A stretch of DNA of 64,000 bases, taken from positions 310,001 to 374,000 of the forward strand of contig NZ_MPZV01000002.1 in the NCBI RefSeq assembly GCF_002020355.1, read 5' to 3'. Shown piece by piece: positions 17,066 to 25,979 of the stretch. The notes under the pieces are model-generated. The model made no database searches. It had not been told where the DNA came from and saw only the letters and a program-made list of their open reading frames with translations. The position numbers and the translations under genes were made by a program. Origin of the DNA: Thioclava sediminum (lineage in GTDB: Bacteria > Pseudomonadota > Alphaproteobacteria > Rhodobacterales > Rhodobacteraceae). The first letter of the stretch is position 1; the number at the start of each line of letters is the position of its first letter.

Positions 17066-17836
17066 ATGTCGATCTTACGCATCCTTTCTTGTCTCGTCGC
17101 TCTCGCCATTTTGGCACCGAGCCTCGCCCGCGCGGAGAAACCTCTGGGCGGAGCCTTCTTCGACAGTTTCGACAGCTTCAACAAGAAGCGATGGTATATC
17201 TCCGATGGCTGGACCAACGGCGACCACCAGAGCTGCACCTGGGCACGGCGTGCCCTCAAGCTCGAGAAAAGCAAACTGGTCATGTTTTTCCTGCCCGAGG
17301 CGGGACCGGACAAGACGAACCTGTGCGCCGAGATTCAGACCCGCGCGAGATACAGCTACGGCACTTACGAGGTGCGGCTGAACACGCCGAAGAATTCGGG
17401 GCTCAACGCTTCGTTCTTCACCTATATCGGGCCGGTCCACGGCATGCCGCATGACGAGATCGACATCGAGATCCTCACCAAAGACCCCTCGAAAGTCTCG
17501 CTCAATCGATACCTCTCGGGCAAACCGATGGGCGGCGGGGAATTCCCCCTGCCGAAACCGACGACCGAAGGGTTCCAGACGCTTGCCTTCCGTTGGGAGC
17601 CGGGCGCGATCACTTGGTATGCCGACGGCAAGGAAATCCTGAAGGTCACTTCAGGCGTGCCCAGCGCGGCTCAGAAAATCTATCTGTCCTTCTGGAGCAC
17701 GCAGACGCTGAGCGAATGGATGGGGCGCTATAAGAAGCCCCCCGGCCCCTTGCGCTACACGATCGACTGGGTCGGTTACACGCCGCTCGGCGAGACATGC
17801 CAATTCCCTGAATCGATACTGTGCAAGGAACCATGA
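17066..17836 (+). CDS. exoK: ExoK-like secreted endo-beta-glycanase (GH16)
   Basis: A 256-aa protein with a signal peptide (residues 1-23, ending LARA before EKPLGG). The catalytic motif DEIDIEIL contains the two Glu of GH16 enzymes with the Asp between them. GWTNGDHQSCTW and SYGTYEVRL support the ExoK-type lichenase-like fold. The enzyme should cut nascent EPS in the periplasm or outside, giving lower molecular weight product. ATG 17066 follows AAAGG; the longer upstream frame would bury the signal peptide. The stop overlaps the start of the polymerase gene (ATGA). Confidence 0.85.
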   Translation: MSILRILSCLVALAILAPSLARAEKPLGGAFFDSFDSFNKKRWYISDGWTNGDHQSCTWARRALKLEKSKLVMFFLPEAGPDKTNLCAEIQTRARYSYGTYEVRLNTPKNSGLNASFFTYIGPVHGMPHDEIDIEILTKDPSKVSLNRYLSGKPMGGGEFPLPKPTTEGFQTLAFRWEPGAITWYADGKEILKVTSGVPSAAQKIYLSFWSTQTLSEWMGRYKKPPGPLRYTIDWVGYTPLGETCQFPESILCKEP

Positions 17837-19050
17837 CGGCCCAAACTGCACATGGCGGCTATCCGTATCGAAATGAGATCGTGATCAGCCCGACGGCGCT
17901 CTTCGCGACATTGGCGCTGTTCATCCTGCACATCACGCCGAAGATCGGGACGCTGGGCGCGCTCGGCTTTCTGATCGTCGGGTGCTTCCTGATCCTTCGG
18001 CAACCATGGCGTTCGCGCGACGAGATCGTCGATATGTGGTGGCTTCTCGCGCTGCCCGGCTGGACCGTGCTTTCGGTGCTCTGGTCGGATGCGCCAGCTC
18101 TCAGCCTTCGATACGGCATCCTTCTGACATTCACCTTCATGGTCGCCATCCTGATTGCGCGGCGCCTGTCCCCGCTCAACTACTACAAGGCCGTTTTCTA
18201 TTCTTTCGCCGCGGTCAACATCATCAGTGCGGTGCTGGGGCGCGAGCGCGCAGATGGGCTGGGCTTCCTCGGGATATTCCACAGCAAGAACGCAATGGCG
18301 AGCACCGCCTCGATGCTGCTCATCTCGGCGGCACCGCTGTTTTTCGACCGCAGCCTGCCGCGATGGCTGCGCTACTCGGGCGTGGCGATGACCCTGCTGG
18401 CCGCGCTGCTTCTCGTGAAAGCGCAATCCGTCGGCGCGATCCTTGCGAGCGTGGGGGCTTTGGCCGTCGCCGTGGGGATCGTGCTTCTCTCGCGAACCTC
18501 GGCATGGAAGCGGTTCTTCCTGCTCGTCATGATGTCGATGCTATTGCTTCTGGCAATTCTGCTCATCATGGCGAATTTCAGCCATGTCGAGTCATGGTTC
18601 TTCCATTCGACGGGCAAGGACGTCACGCTCACCGGGCGCACCGACCTCTGGGCGATCGCGATAAGACAGATTGCCGAACGTCCGGTTCTTGGCACAGGTT
18701 TCCAGGCGTTCTGGATTCCCGGCCAGCCCGTCGCGGAGGAAATCTGGGCGCAGTTCGGGATCGCGTCGAAATCCGGTTTCCACTTCCACAACACCCTGCT
18801 GACGAATGCCGTGGAGCTCGGCCTGCCCTTCGCGCTGCTGCAGACCGGCATCGTCTTCTGGGCCGGCTATGTCGTGATTGTCTGGGCGATCCGCGATGTG
18901 CGCGCCGAAACGATCTTTTTCGCGGCCTTCATGATCCGTCAGTTCGTTCTGTCGCTGGTCGAAGTGACATATTTCTTCCAGTTCGATCCGATCACGGTGA
19001 TCACGGTCGGCGCGATGGTTTACGCGATCCGATTGCGACGCGGCGAATAG
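17833..19050 (+). CDS. exoQ: ExoQ-like polysaccharide polymerase (Wzy/O-antigen ligase family)
   Basis: A 405-aa inner-membrane protein with about ten hydrophobic helices. The large periplasmic loop TGRTDLWAIAIRQIAERPVLGTGF followed by FHFHNTLLTNAVELG is characteristic of Wzy/WaaL-type enzymes, which use a conserved Arg and His to join repeat units. I chose ATG 17833 (AAGGA upstream, ATGA overlap with the glycanase gene). It should polymerise flipped repeat units in the periplasm with the ExoP- and ExoF-like proteins. It ends 12 bases from the convergent exoF-like stop. Confidence 0.83.
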   Translation: MTAQTAHGGYPYRNEIVISPTALFATLALFILHITPKIGTLGALGFLIVGCFLILRQPWRSRDEIVDMWWLLALPGWTVLSVLWSDAPALSLRYGILLTFTFMVAILIARRLSPLNYYKAVFYSFAAVNIISAVLGRERADGLGFLGIFHSKNAMASTASMLLISAAPLFFDRSLPRWLRYSGVAMTLLAALLLVKAQSVGAILASVGALAVAVGIVLLSRTSAWKRFFLLVMMSMLLLLAILLIMANFSHVESWFFHSTGKDVTLTGRTDLWAIAIRQIAERPVLGTGFQAFWIPGQPVAEEIWAQFGIASKSGFHFHNTLLTNAVELGLPFALLQTGIVFWAGYVVIVWAIRDVRAETIFFAAFMIRQFVLSLVEVTYFFQFDPITVITVGAMVYAIRLRRGE

Positions 19051-19062
19051 GCAGGACGCGCC

Positions 19063-20334
19063 TCAGCCGTTGCTTCCGGTTGCCTGCTCTTGCGGAGCTT
19101 CCGTCGTGGCCGCTGTCTCGTTGGGGTCACGCGAAAGCGTCACCTCCACGAGGTCACCCGGCGAAAGCCGCGTGTCGAAATCGGCAACGGTCTTCGCAGC
19201 CCCCCCGCCTGCAGGCGTGACGACGACCTGCAATTGCGGGCCGCCCTCTTCGCCTGCCAAGCCTGCGCCGATAGCGCTCGGCACGGCCAGCCGCATCAAC
19301 CCACGTTGAAGGTCGAGGCGCTCACGCACATCGGAAAGTTCGGATTCCGCTTTCTGCTTATCGTTCAGCAGCTGTGTGATGCGCCCGGCGCCCAGATCGA
19401 GACGATCATTTTCGGCGCGGGCCAGTGCTTGACGAGACCGCAAAATCGCAGTGTCGACATCGAGGATCTGACTTTGGATTGCGGCAAGCTTCTGTTCGGC
19501 TTCGATTGCCCGGTTACTGGGGCTCAGGCCGCGATCAACGAGCTGCGCAACCTTGTCGCGCTGCTCTGCAATCAACTCCCGTTGGTGGTCCAAGCCTTTG
19601 GATTTTTGCTGCAACTTGTCGATCTCTTGAGTCAGGAGGGTCACCTGCCCGTCCACGAGTTCGCTTTTGCGCTTCGCCGAGTCGAGCCGCAATTTCAGAA
19701 GCGACTGCTCTTGTGCAACGCGCAACTCTCCATCCTGCCCGAGTGAGGCAGCCGTCGGAAAATTCGCATCACTGGTGCCAGCCTGTTCCGCGTCAAGACG
19801 CGCGATGCGCAGACGCAAATCGCCCTCTTGCCGCGCCAGCTGGGCCTCCTGTGCCGCGATCGAAAGATATTGGGACATCGTCCCATCGCCGGAGACGCCG
19901 GTCAGCCCGCCCGCGAGTGCGAGGGCGTGACGGACAGTCATCCCGGAGGTGAAGTCCACCGGCCCCGGCTTTCTCGCGAGCCCGCCGACGATCACCGGCG
20001 CACGCTGGGTGACGCTCAGCTGAACATCGAGCTGTTCCGTCAGCGCCAACGTATCCTTCAGCCGCGCCGAGATTTCCTCAGCGACAGCCTCAGCCTCGCG
20101 ACCCTTCGTCTCGACCGTCCCGATAAACCCGATATCCAAGGCACCGTCGGACGAGATTTCATATGGCCCCTTCAGCGCGGCCCATTGCGCCATTTCACCG
20201 GCGACGCTGCGCCACTCAACGATATTGAGCGAGACAACATCACCGGCTTCAAGCTTTTCGGCATAGGCCGGAAATGCAGTCAGCGCAGTTACGGCCAACG
20301 GAAAGAGGAAACGCCGTAACGGGACACAGGACAT
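19063..20334 (-). CDS. exoF: ExoF-like polysaccharide export protein
   Basis: 423 aa, with a Sec signal peptide (residues 1-25, ending AYA before EKLEAGD). A polysaccharide-export domain follows (LEAGDVVSLNIVEW; ISSDGALDIGFIGTV), then an SLBB-like part (APVIVGGLARKPGPV), a long coiled coil around residues 170-330 and a C-terminal beta-rich part ending in a Thr/Glu-rich tail. It should form the outer part of the EPS secretion channel with the ExoP-like protein. ATG 20334 has GAGG 11 bases upstream; an in-frame GTG at 20340 is better spaced from the same site and would add two residues. Follows the exoY-like gene on the same strand by eight bases. Confidence 0.83.
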   Translation of the reverse strand: MSCVPLRRFLFPLAVTALTAFPAYAEKLEAGDVVSLNIVEWRSVAGEMAQWAALKGPYEISSDGALDIGFIGTVETKGREAEAVAEEISARLKDTLALTEQLDVQLSVTQRAPVIVGGLARKPGPVDFTSGMTVRHALALAGGLTGVSGDGTMSQYLSIAAQEAQLARQEGDLRLRIARLDAEQAGTSDANFPTAASLGQDGELRVAQEQSLLKLRLDSAKRKSELVDGQVTLLTQEIDKLQQKSKGLDHQRELIAEQRDKVAQLVDRGLSPSNRAIEAEQKLAAIQSQILDVDTAILRSRQALARAENDRLDLGAGRITQLLNDKQKAESELSDVRERLDLQRGLMRLAVPSAIGAGLAGEEGGPQLQVVVTPAGGGAAKTVADFDTRLSPGDLVEVTLSRDPNETAATTEAPQEQATGSNG

Positions 20335-20342
20335 TGGCACTG

Positions 20343-21041
20343 CTACCTCGCCCCGCTCGCAAACAGAACCGCCGGGATCGTGAGAACGAGAACCTTGATA
20401 TCCAGGAGCACGTTCCACGACATCACGTAGTGGCGATCGAGAAGCACCCGCGTCGCGTAGCCAGTGTCGCTACGTCCGCTGATCTGCCAGAGGCCCGTCA
20501 CACCGGGACGCACGCGCAGATAGTGACGGCCAGAGCGGCCATATTTGCGCATTTCCTCGTCAACGACGGGACGCGGCCCGACGAGGCTCATCTCGCCGAC
20601 AAGCACATTGATCAGTTGCGGAAGTTCATCGAGGCTGAGCTTGCGCAGGACAGCCCCCAAAGGCGTGACCCTCGGATCATCATGCAGCTTTCTCTCTTCT
20701 TCCCAGATAGTGCGCTCTTCGGGGAAACGCCGGAAATGCTCTTCCAGGATCCGGTCGCCATCGACGACCATCGTCCGGAATTTCCAGCACCGAAACTTCT
20801 TGCCGCCCCGACCGACGCGGACGTGTCCGAAAAGCACGGGCCCCGAACTCGTCATACAGACAAGCGCGGCAACCCCGAGCAAAAGCGGAACAAGCAACGG
20901 CACGAAAACGAGCACAAGCAGCAGGTCGAGCCCACGCTTGGCAATATCTCCTGCAGGACGCTCAACGAGCGGTTCAGCAGAAGCAGCACTATGGACTGTA
21001 GTCGGAGCAAAGAAGTGCCCCTTACGCGTTTCAAAGGTCAT
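20343..21041 (-). CDS. exoY: ExoY-like priming sugar-phosphate transferase
   Basis: 232 aa, the usual size of ExoY. One long hydrophobic segment lies near residues 45-68, followed by the catalytic domain of the bacterial sugar transferase family: KFRCWKFRTM, LSLDELPQLINVL and GEMSLVGPRPVV are its signatures, and RPGVTGLWQISGRS ends it. It transfers a hexose-1-phosphate (galactose-1-P in S. meliloti) to undecaprenyl phosphate, the first step of EPS synthesis. ATG 21041 follows GGGGGGTG; a longer frame to 21200 runs into AT-rich noncoding DNA. Confidence 0.88.
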   Translation of the reverse strand: MTFETRKGHFFAPTTVHSAASAEPLVERPAGDIAKRGLDLLLVLVFVPLLVPLLLGVAALVCMTSSGPVLFGHVRVGRGGKKFRCWKFRTMVVDGDRILEEHFRRFPEERTIWEEERKLHDDPRVTPLGAVLRKLSLDELPQLINVLVGEMSLVGPRPVVDEEMRKYGRSGRHYLRVRPGVTGLWQISGRSDTGYATRVLLDRHYVMSWNVLLDIKVLVLTIPAVLFASGAR

Positions 21042-21559
21042 GTTTTCACCCCCCAGTGAAAGAGCGACAGTTTGAAATCCCTCGATTAACGATTTGGTAA
21101 CCTTGCGAAACGAACAAGACCAAATGCCCCTTTCGCACCTGCAGCATAAATTTCGCATCACCGATCCGCGAAATTGCGCCATTCTGGAGGCGGTCCGCAC
21201 GAAAAACGGGCGCTAGGAATCCAATTTGAGGATTATGGGCGGCAGAATCACCTTTAATCCCAGGTGCGAAGCTCGTTCGCTCTCCCAGAATTCCGCTAAA
21301 TCGCGGAATTACCCCTAATTCGAAGAAATTCCTGCGACTTATTTTAGCGATGGCCAGAAAATTGGCCAATTGTGTGGCAGGCGTACGGTTTCATTAAGAG
21401 CGCTCGCCCCGTTCAGCGCTTTGCACCTCACAGCGCGGGCCGTTCCTCAGTAAGCCATTGGTATGAAGATGCCGCGACCGGCCCTTTCAAAGGAGGCCGC
21501 AGACGCAGCGGCGGCTGCCGACCGCAGCCTGAAGCAACGGTGAGAAGACGGAGGATGAT
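21042..21559. other. Divergent promoter region of the exoY and sulfotransferase genes
   Basis: 518 bases with no credible gene, noticeably AT-richer than the flanking coding DNA and with long tracts such as the one at 21225-21370. It should carry the promoters of the exoY-exoF transcript (minus) and the sulfotransferase-flippase transcript (plus). Confidence 0.5.
21289..21310. promoter_or_regulatory. Palindromic operator candidate upstream of exoY
   Basis: Perfect 8-bp inverted repeat AATTCCGC and GCGGAATT around a 6-base centre (TAAATC), in the noncoding region about 250 bases upstream of the exoY-like start. Size and symmetry fit a dimeric helix-turn-helix regulator site, but no regulator is known and only one copy was noticed. 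Confidence 0.35.
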
Positions 21560-22462
21560 GTGACGACGCCCCGAATTCGCCTCCATCTCGGAGCCCACAA
21601 GACAGCGACAACCTATCTCCAGGCGCGCCTCGAATTGAACGCGAAGCTTCTTGCCTCGCAAGGTGTCGCTTTCTGGCCGATCAATAATGTGCGGCCCCTT
21701 TTCCATCAGGCATGGGCGGAAAGCGAAGGCACGAGCAGGTCGGAAAAGCTCAAGGCACTCTCGGGCCGTCCAACGCGCCTCGACAAGCTTGGATCGAAGA
21801 TCTCGAGCCTGTTCGACACCTCGGACGAACTGCTTGTTTCCGAAGAGAACCTGTTGGGCGAAACGGGTGAATTCCTCGACGGGGCGTTCTATCCGACGGC
21901 GATATCGCGGCTCCGCCTTTTATCGACATTCCTGCCGGATCGCCCCTTGGATATCTGGCTCTGCATCCGGTCCTATCCCGACTTCCTGGCGTCGATCTAT
22001 GGCGAAGCGATCCGCTTCTCTCCCGTGCCGCCCCCAGAACAATTCGCATCCGCCTTTTCCTCACCGCAGGGGGCGTGGCTGCAGATCATCGACGACATTC
22101 GCGATGCCTTGCCGCACGCGAATGTCTTCATCTGGCGCTACGAGGATTTCCGCGACCTCGAGCCCCGCATCCTCGAAGGTTTGAGTGACGTCGAGGCTGA
22201 GGCGTTTGAGCCGCTGCAGAACCCAACTGTGCGGGGAAGCGCTTCCGACAGTGCAATCCGCGCCATGGCCGAGACCGCTGAACCGCTCTCAGCGACGGAA
22301 TGGCGGTTTCGAATGTCGGCTCTGGAGCATGAGTATCCGGTGCAAGGCGCACAGGACCGGTTCTCCCCATGGCCCGAGGACCAATTCCGAAAAATGCAGC
22401 AAGACTACGTTTCGGACATCTCCGCGATTGAAGCGCGCGCGGATATCACGTTCATCCATTGA
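21560..22462 (+). CDS. Sulfotransferase-like protein of the EPS locus
   Basis: 300 aa. RLHLGAHKTATTYLQARL at the N-terminus resembles the 5'-phosphosulfate-binding loop of PAPS-dependent sulfotransferases, and LWLCIRSYPDFLASIYGE-like residues near 135-150 resemble their second, 3'-phosphate-binding region. GTG 21560 is preceded by GGAGG at five bases. The gene is followed by the flippase with a gap of about 50 bases. It may sulfate the EPS. Sequence similarity to characterised enzymes looks weak and the family is loosely defined. Confidence 0.55.
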   Translation: MTTPRIRLHLGAHKTATTYLQARLELNAKLLASQGVAFWPINNVRPLFHQAWAESEGTSRSEKLKALSGRPTRLDKLGSKISSLFDTSDELLVSEENLLGETGEFLDGAFYPTAISRLRLLSTFLPDRPLDIWLCIRSYPDFLASIYGEAIRFSPVPPPEQFASAFSSPQGAWLQIIDDIRDALPHANVFIWRYEDFRDLEPRILEGLSDVEAEAFEPLQNPTVRGSASDSAIRAMAETAEPLSATEWRFRMSALEHEYPVQGAQDRFSPWPEDQFRKMQQDYVSDISAIEARADITFIH

Positions 22463-22515
22463 TCGCCGGGCGACCACCTCGATCATAGCTTGCTGCGAAA
22501 GGACCCCCAGAATAG

Positions 22516-24027
22516 ATGACCGACACACGGACACGCCTGCTGAAGGGAGCCGTCTGGATCGCGCTCGGAAGCATGATCGCGAACGGAATCGGGTTCCTGA
22601 ACACGATCATCATGGCCCGGCTTCTGGTGCCCGAGGATTTCGGGCTTGTGGCAATCTGTGCTGCAGTGATGGCCATTCTTCTGTCGCTCGCGGAAATGCC
22701 CCTGTCGGAGACGCTGGTGCGCCATGACGCCCCGACCGAAGAGCATTTCAACACCGTCTTTTCGATGTCCTTCGCGCGTGGCCTCATCGTCGGGGGCGCG
22801 GTGGCCGCGCTGTCCTACCCGGTCGCGTTGCTCTATGGCGATATGCGACTGCAGAACATCCTGCTCGTGATGGCGGGGTCCTTCGTCTTCGCCGGTCTCG
22901 CAAATCCAAAACTCGCCTTGTTCGAGCGAGAACTGGTTTTCCATCAAGTCGTCCTCATGAAGGTCGGGGAGAAACTCTTCGGCACGATCGTCGCAATTAC
23001 GCTTGCACTCGTGTTTCGATCCTATTGGGCCTTGGTGCTGGGCGCCGTGGCCTCGGACGTCGCCCGGATCGTTCTCTCCTATGTCTTCTATCCCTTCCGG
23101 CCCCGCCTGACCTTCAGCAAGTATCGCGAGATCCTCTCTTTCTCGATCTGGATCACCTTGGGCACTTGGATTCAGGCGATGAACTGGCGCGCCAATCCGC
23201 TGCTGTTCGGGGCCGTGCTGCCAACCAACATTCTGGGGCAGTACAGTTTCGGCAACCGGATCACGAATGTTGTCATCGCTCAGCTGAACCAACCCCTGCA
23301 AAGGACGTTCTTCCCGGCCTTTTCCCGGGTGAAGAACGATCGGCAAAAACTCGTATCCGCCTATAAACGTGTGCAGGGTGTTGCTTGCCTCTGGATTTTC
23401 CCCTTCGGCTTCGGCCTCGCGGTGGTCGCCCATGACCTTGTCGCGCTGGTCTTGGGGGAGAAGTGGATGCCCGCCGTCCCCGTCATTCAGATACAGGCGA
23501 TCATCCTAGCCTTGCAGGCGACGGTGGCGATCCAGCCGATCGCCATGGCAACGGGAGACACCCGGCATCTCTTTTTCCGCGACCTGCGTGCATTCTTCAT
23601 TCGATGGCCACTGATCCTGCTCGGGATGTATCTCGGCAGCGCGAGCTATTACGGCATGCTCATCGGCGCCCTGATTGGCGGCGCGGTGGCGGTCGTCATA
23701 AATATTATCTGGAACATGACCCTGGTCACGCAGATCGCAGGCATCAGGCTGCGCGAGCAGCTGCAACTCGCCCTGACCCCGGCGATCGCGGTGGCCTTCA
23801 TGACCCTGGTCGTCTGGCTCAGCGGTAGCCTGTGGGAGAAGCCGCCGAGCGTCCCTCTGGAGGCGGTGCGTCTGGTGAGCCTGATTACGATAGGCGGCAT
23901 GGCCTACGTGGCTGCGGTCGCCGCGCTCTGGCAATTCAACGGGCGCAAAGCGGGGCCGGAACTCGAAATGGCTCAGTTGTTGAAGGCGCTGTTCACGAAA
24001 GCATCGAAGTTTCGCCGGACTTCTTGA
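22516..24027 (+). CDS. Wzx/ExoT-like lipid-linked oligosaccharide flippase
   Basis: 503 aa with about twelve to fourteen hydrophobic helices spread over the length. TRLLKGAVWIALGSMIANGIG and NTIIMARLLVPEDFGLVAIC at the N-terminus are typical of the polysaccharide-transport branch of the MOP superfamily. It should flip the undecaprenyl-linked repeat unit to the periplasm for the ExoQ-like polymerase. The last 35 bases overlap the end of the convergent sulfotransferase gene on the other strand. Confidence 0.85.
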   Translation: MTDTRTRLLKGAVWIALGSMIANGIGFLNTIIMARLLVPEDFGLVAICAAVMAILLSLAEMPLSETLVRHDAPTEEHFNTVFSMSFARGLIVGGAVAALSYPVALLYGDMRLQNILLVMAGSFVFAGLANPKLALFERELVFHQVVLMKVGEKLFGTIVAITLALVFRSYWALVLGAVASDVARIVLSYVFYPFRPRLTFSKYREILSFSIWITLGTWIQAMNWRANPLLFGAVLPTNILGQYSFGNRITNVVIAQLNQPLQRTFFPAFSRVKNDRQKLVSAYKRVQGVACLWIFPFGFGLAVVAHDLVALVLGEKWMPAVPVIQIQAIILALQATVAIQPIAMATGDTRHLFFRDLRAFFIRWPLILLGMYLGSASYYGMLIGALIGGAVAVVINIIWNMTLVTQIAGIRLREQLQLALTPAIAVAFMTLVVWLSGSLWEKPPSVPLEAVRLVSLITIGGMAYVAAVAALWQFNGRKAGPELEMAQLLKALFTKASKFRRTS

Positions 24028-24763
24028 TCGCGCGCTCCGCGAAACGCTTCGAAAGCGCGCGTTTCAGGCGGAGGATTTTCCCGCGGTCATCGTGTGACTT
24101 TTGCAGGTGAACGAGCCAATTCTGCGACACCGAGGCCAGAAGCGCTTCATCGACCTCTTCTCCAAGCCACTCGAGCAGAGGGCGGAACCCGTCCGGTTTG
24201 CCCTTGTACTCGGCATAGTCGATCAAGAAGGCCCGATCTCCGAGCGCCTTTGCCGACGCCTCGAAACGGCGGTCCGCATCCTCGATCAGATCGCGGATCC
24301 GTTTCATGTTCGACTCGTAGCGCCACCAGCCGGACTCTGCGACCTCGCGCCAATCGCGCGTGTTGAAGATGATACGTGCGCCGGGAAAATATTGCGTCAG
24401 AAACGCGATGGAGCTCTCATACTCTGCCAGCGAAGTCTCATGGGCAGTGAACCGGATTTCCTTGAAGCCGGTGACGCGTGTGTCCGGGTCCGGGCGTAAG
24501 ATCTCCTCGACAAACGCACCCGCCAGCTTTTGGCCCCAGCTGTCGACCTTCGGATCGTTGATCCCGAACCAGGGCGCGTCCGGATTATGGGACTTTGCAT
24601 GCGGGTGCTCCTGCGCCTCGGCAAGCACGGAAACGCTCATGCCAAGATGGTTGGCAATCCCGTTATTCTCGCCGCGAATGCAATACCCCTCCAACCTGTT
24701 GAGCAAGTTGAGCAGGACCGTTGAACCGGACCGACCGTAAGTGACGACAAAAAGATACTGCAT
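23993..24763 (-). CDS. Sulfotransferase (P-loop PAPS-dependent type)
   Basis: 256 aa starting MQYLFVVTYGRSGSTVLLNLL. GRSGST is the 5'-phosphosulfate-binding loop of sulfotransferases, and FPGARIIFNTRDWREVAES is the 3'-phosphate-binding motif with its Arg and Ser. It differs in sequence from the other sulfotransferase-like gene at 21560. ATG 24763 was chosen because the GRSGST loop then lies near residue 10 as in the family. The 3' end overlaps the flippase gene on the opposite strand. Likely sulfates a sugar of the EPS; a role on the lasso peptide is conceivable but unsupported. Confidence 0.75.
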   Translation of the reverse strand: MQYLFVVTYGRSGSTVLLNLLNRLEGYCIRGENNGIANHLGMSVSVLAEAQEHPHAKSHNPDAPWFGINDPKVDSWGQKLAGAFVEEILRPDPDTRVTGFKEIRFTAHETSLAEYESSIAFLTQYFPGARIIFNTRDWREVAESGWWRYESNMKRIRDLIEDADRRFEASAKALGDRAFLIDYAEYKGKPDGFRPLLEWLGEEVDEALLASVSQNWLVHLQKSHDDRGKILRLKRALSKRFAERAIKKSGETSMLS

Positions 24764-25075
24764 TCTCTGGGCTACCTTTGAACTGTATCGAGCACTCCCC
24801 ACTCGAACCTAAGCGAGCCCTGCGCCCTCTTCACCGCGTGACGGTTCTCGCGCCTCCGATCCGACCCCGAGTTGCAATTTATTTGGGCAGATGCGGGCGC
24901 GACGGATAAGAAACCGGCGCATCTCATATGCGAGTCGGCCACCGAGGGCTCCGGCGCGCGGGCTATCTTGCTCGGCTGGGGCAGCCCTCCTACCGTTTTT
25001 CGAAGCGATACTCAGGAACGGAAACCTGCCCGTGCCTGCCTTCAGGAAAGCGTTTTCAAATTGCGGCAAGAAACG
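24764..25075. other. Divergent intergenic region
   Basis: 312 bases between the sulfotransferase (minus) and the GT2 gene (plus). An open frame continues upstream from the GT2 ATG to 24872 but has no typical domain content there. No terminator or clear promoter seen. Confidence 0.4.
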
Positions 25076-25951
25076 ATGGCCTCACAGTCCCGACCTTTAG
25101 CCGAGCAGCTTCCACGCGACGACGCGTCCCCGCGATATGCGGCGCTGATCAGGGCCTATGAATGCCCGCCATTGCTTGCAGAGGTGGTCGAGAAACTCCG
25201 CGAGCAGAGCTTCCCGCCAGAGGACATCATCATCGTGGATTCCTCGCATGATGCAGCGGTGCGCGACCAGTTCGCGGCCCTGGGCGCGACCGTCGTTCCC
25301 TACGACGACACCGAGTTCAACTATTCCAAGGCGATCAACATCGGCGTCGAGGCGAACACGCTTCCCTATACGCTCATCTTCAGCAGCCATGTTGTCTTCG
25401 ACGATCCGAAGTTCGTGGAAAACGGCTGGCGGGAGATGAAAGCGCGAGACCTCGAGATCGTCTACTGGGCGCCGGCGCATTCCGAATGCCCGGACCCGAG
25501 CAAGCTCGAACCCGTCTCGATCACCCCTCGGCTCTTTAACGGTCGCAACGGGATCTCGAATAGCGCCGCGTTGACGCCCACGGCTCTGATGCGCGAACGT
25601 CCTTTCCGCGAAGAGGTCTTCTCAGCCGAGGATCAGGAATGGACGCGTTACTATCTGAAGCGCTTCAAGCGGCCCGTGCTCCGGATCGAGAGCGAGAAGT
25701 TCCGCTACCTCAACCCCAATCACGGAGAGACCGTCTGGAGTCAGGCCAAACTTCTCAATGAAGAACTCGCGATCGGGCATTTCGTGAATCGAAGATTGGT
25801 GATGCCCGACCGGATCGCCGCACGTTTTCTGCGCGGTGTGCTCGCCACCATCCGCCGACGCCCCGATCGTGCCCGGATGCATTTCGCGATCGCCAAAGCT
25901 CTGCTGGCAGCGAATTTCAAGCCTCCCAAGAGACAGTCCCGATATTTCTAA
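25076..25951 (+). CDS. Family 2 glycosyltransferase
   Basis: 291 aa. IIIVDSSHDAAVRDQ and TEFNYSKAINIGVEAN are characteristic of GT2 rhamnosyl/galactosyl-type transferases, and LIFSSHVVFDDP replaces the more common DxD segment. EDQEWTRYYLKR near residue 185 fits the acceptor-side catalytic ED. ATG 25076 has only a weak ribosome site (AAGAAA); the frame is open further upstream. The gene is followed by a GT8 gene after 28 bases and probably forms an operon with it. Confidence 0.72.
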   Translation: MASQSRPLAEQLPRDDASPRYAALIRAYECPPLLAEVVEKLREQSFPPEDIIIVDSSHDAAVRDQFAALGATVVPYDDTEFNYSKAINIGVEANTLPYTLIFSSHVVFDDPKFVENGWREMKARDLEIVYWAPAHSECPDPSKLEPVSITPRLFNGRNGISNSAALTPTALMRERPFREEVFSAEDQEWTRYYLKRFKRPVLRIESEKFRYLNPNHGETVWSQAKLLNEELAIGHFVNRRLVMPDRIAARFLRGVLATIRRRPDRARMHFAIAKALLAANFKPPKRQSRYF

Positions 25952-25979
25952 CAGGCGCACTGATCGCAAAGGACTCCGA

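Noticed and set aside
24872-25075. N-terminal extension of the GT2 gene at 25076
   Set aside because: The 68 extra residues lack GT2 features and codon use looks random; no ribosome site at 24872.
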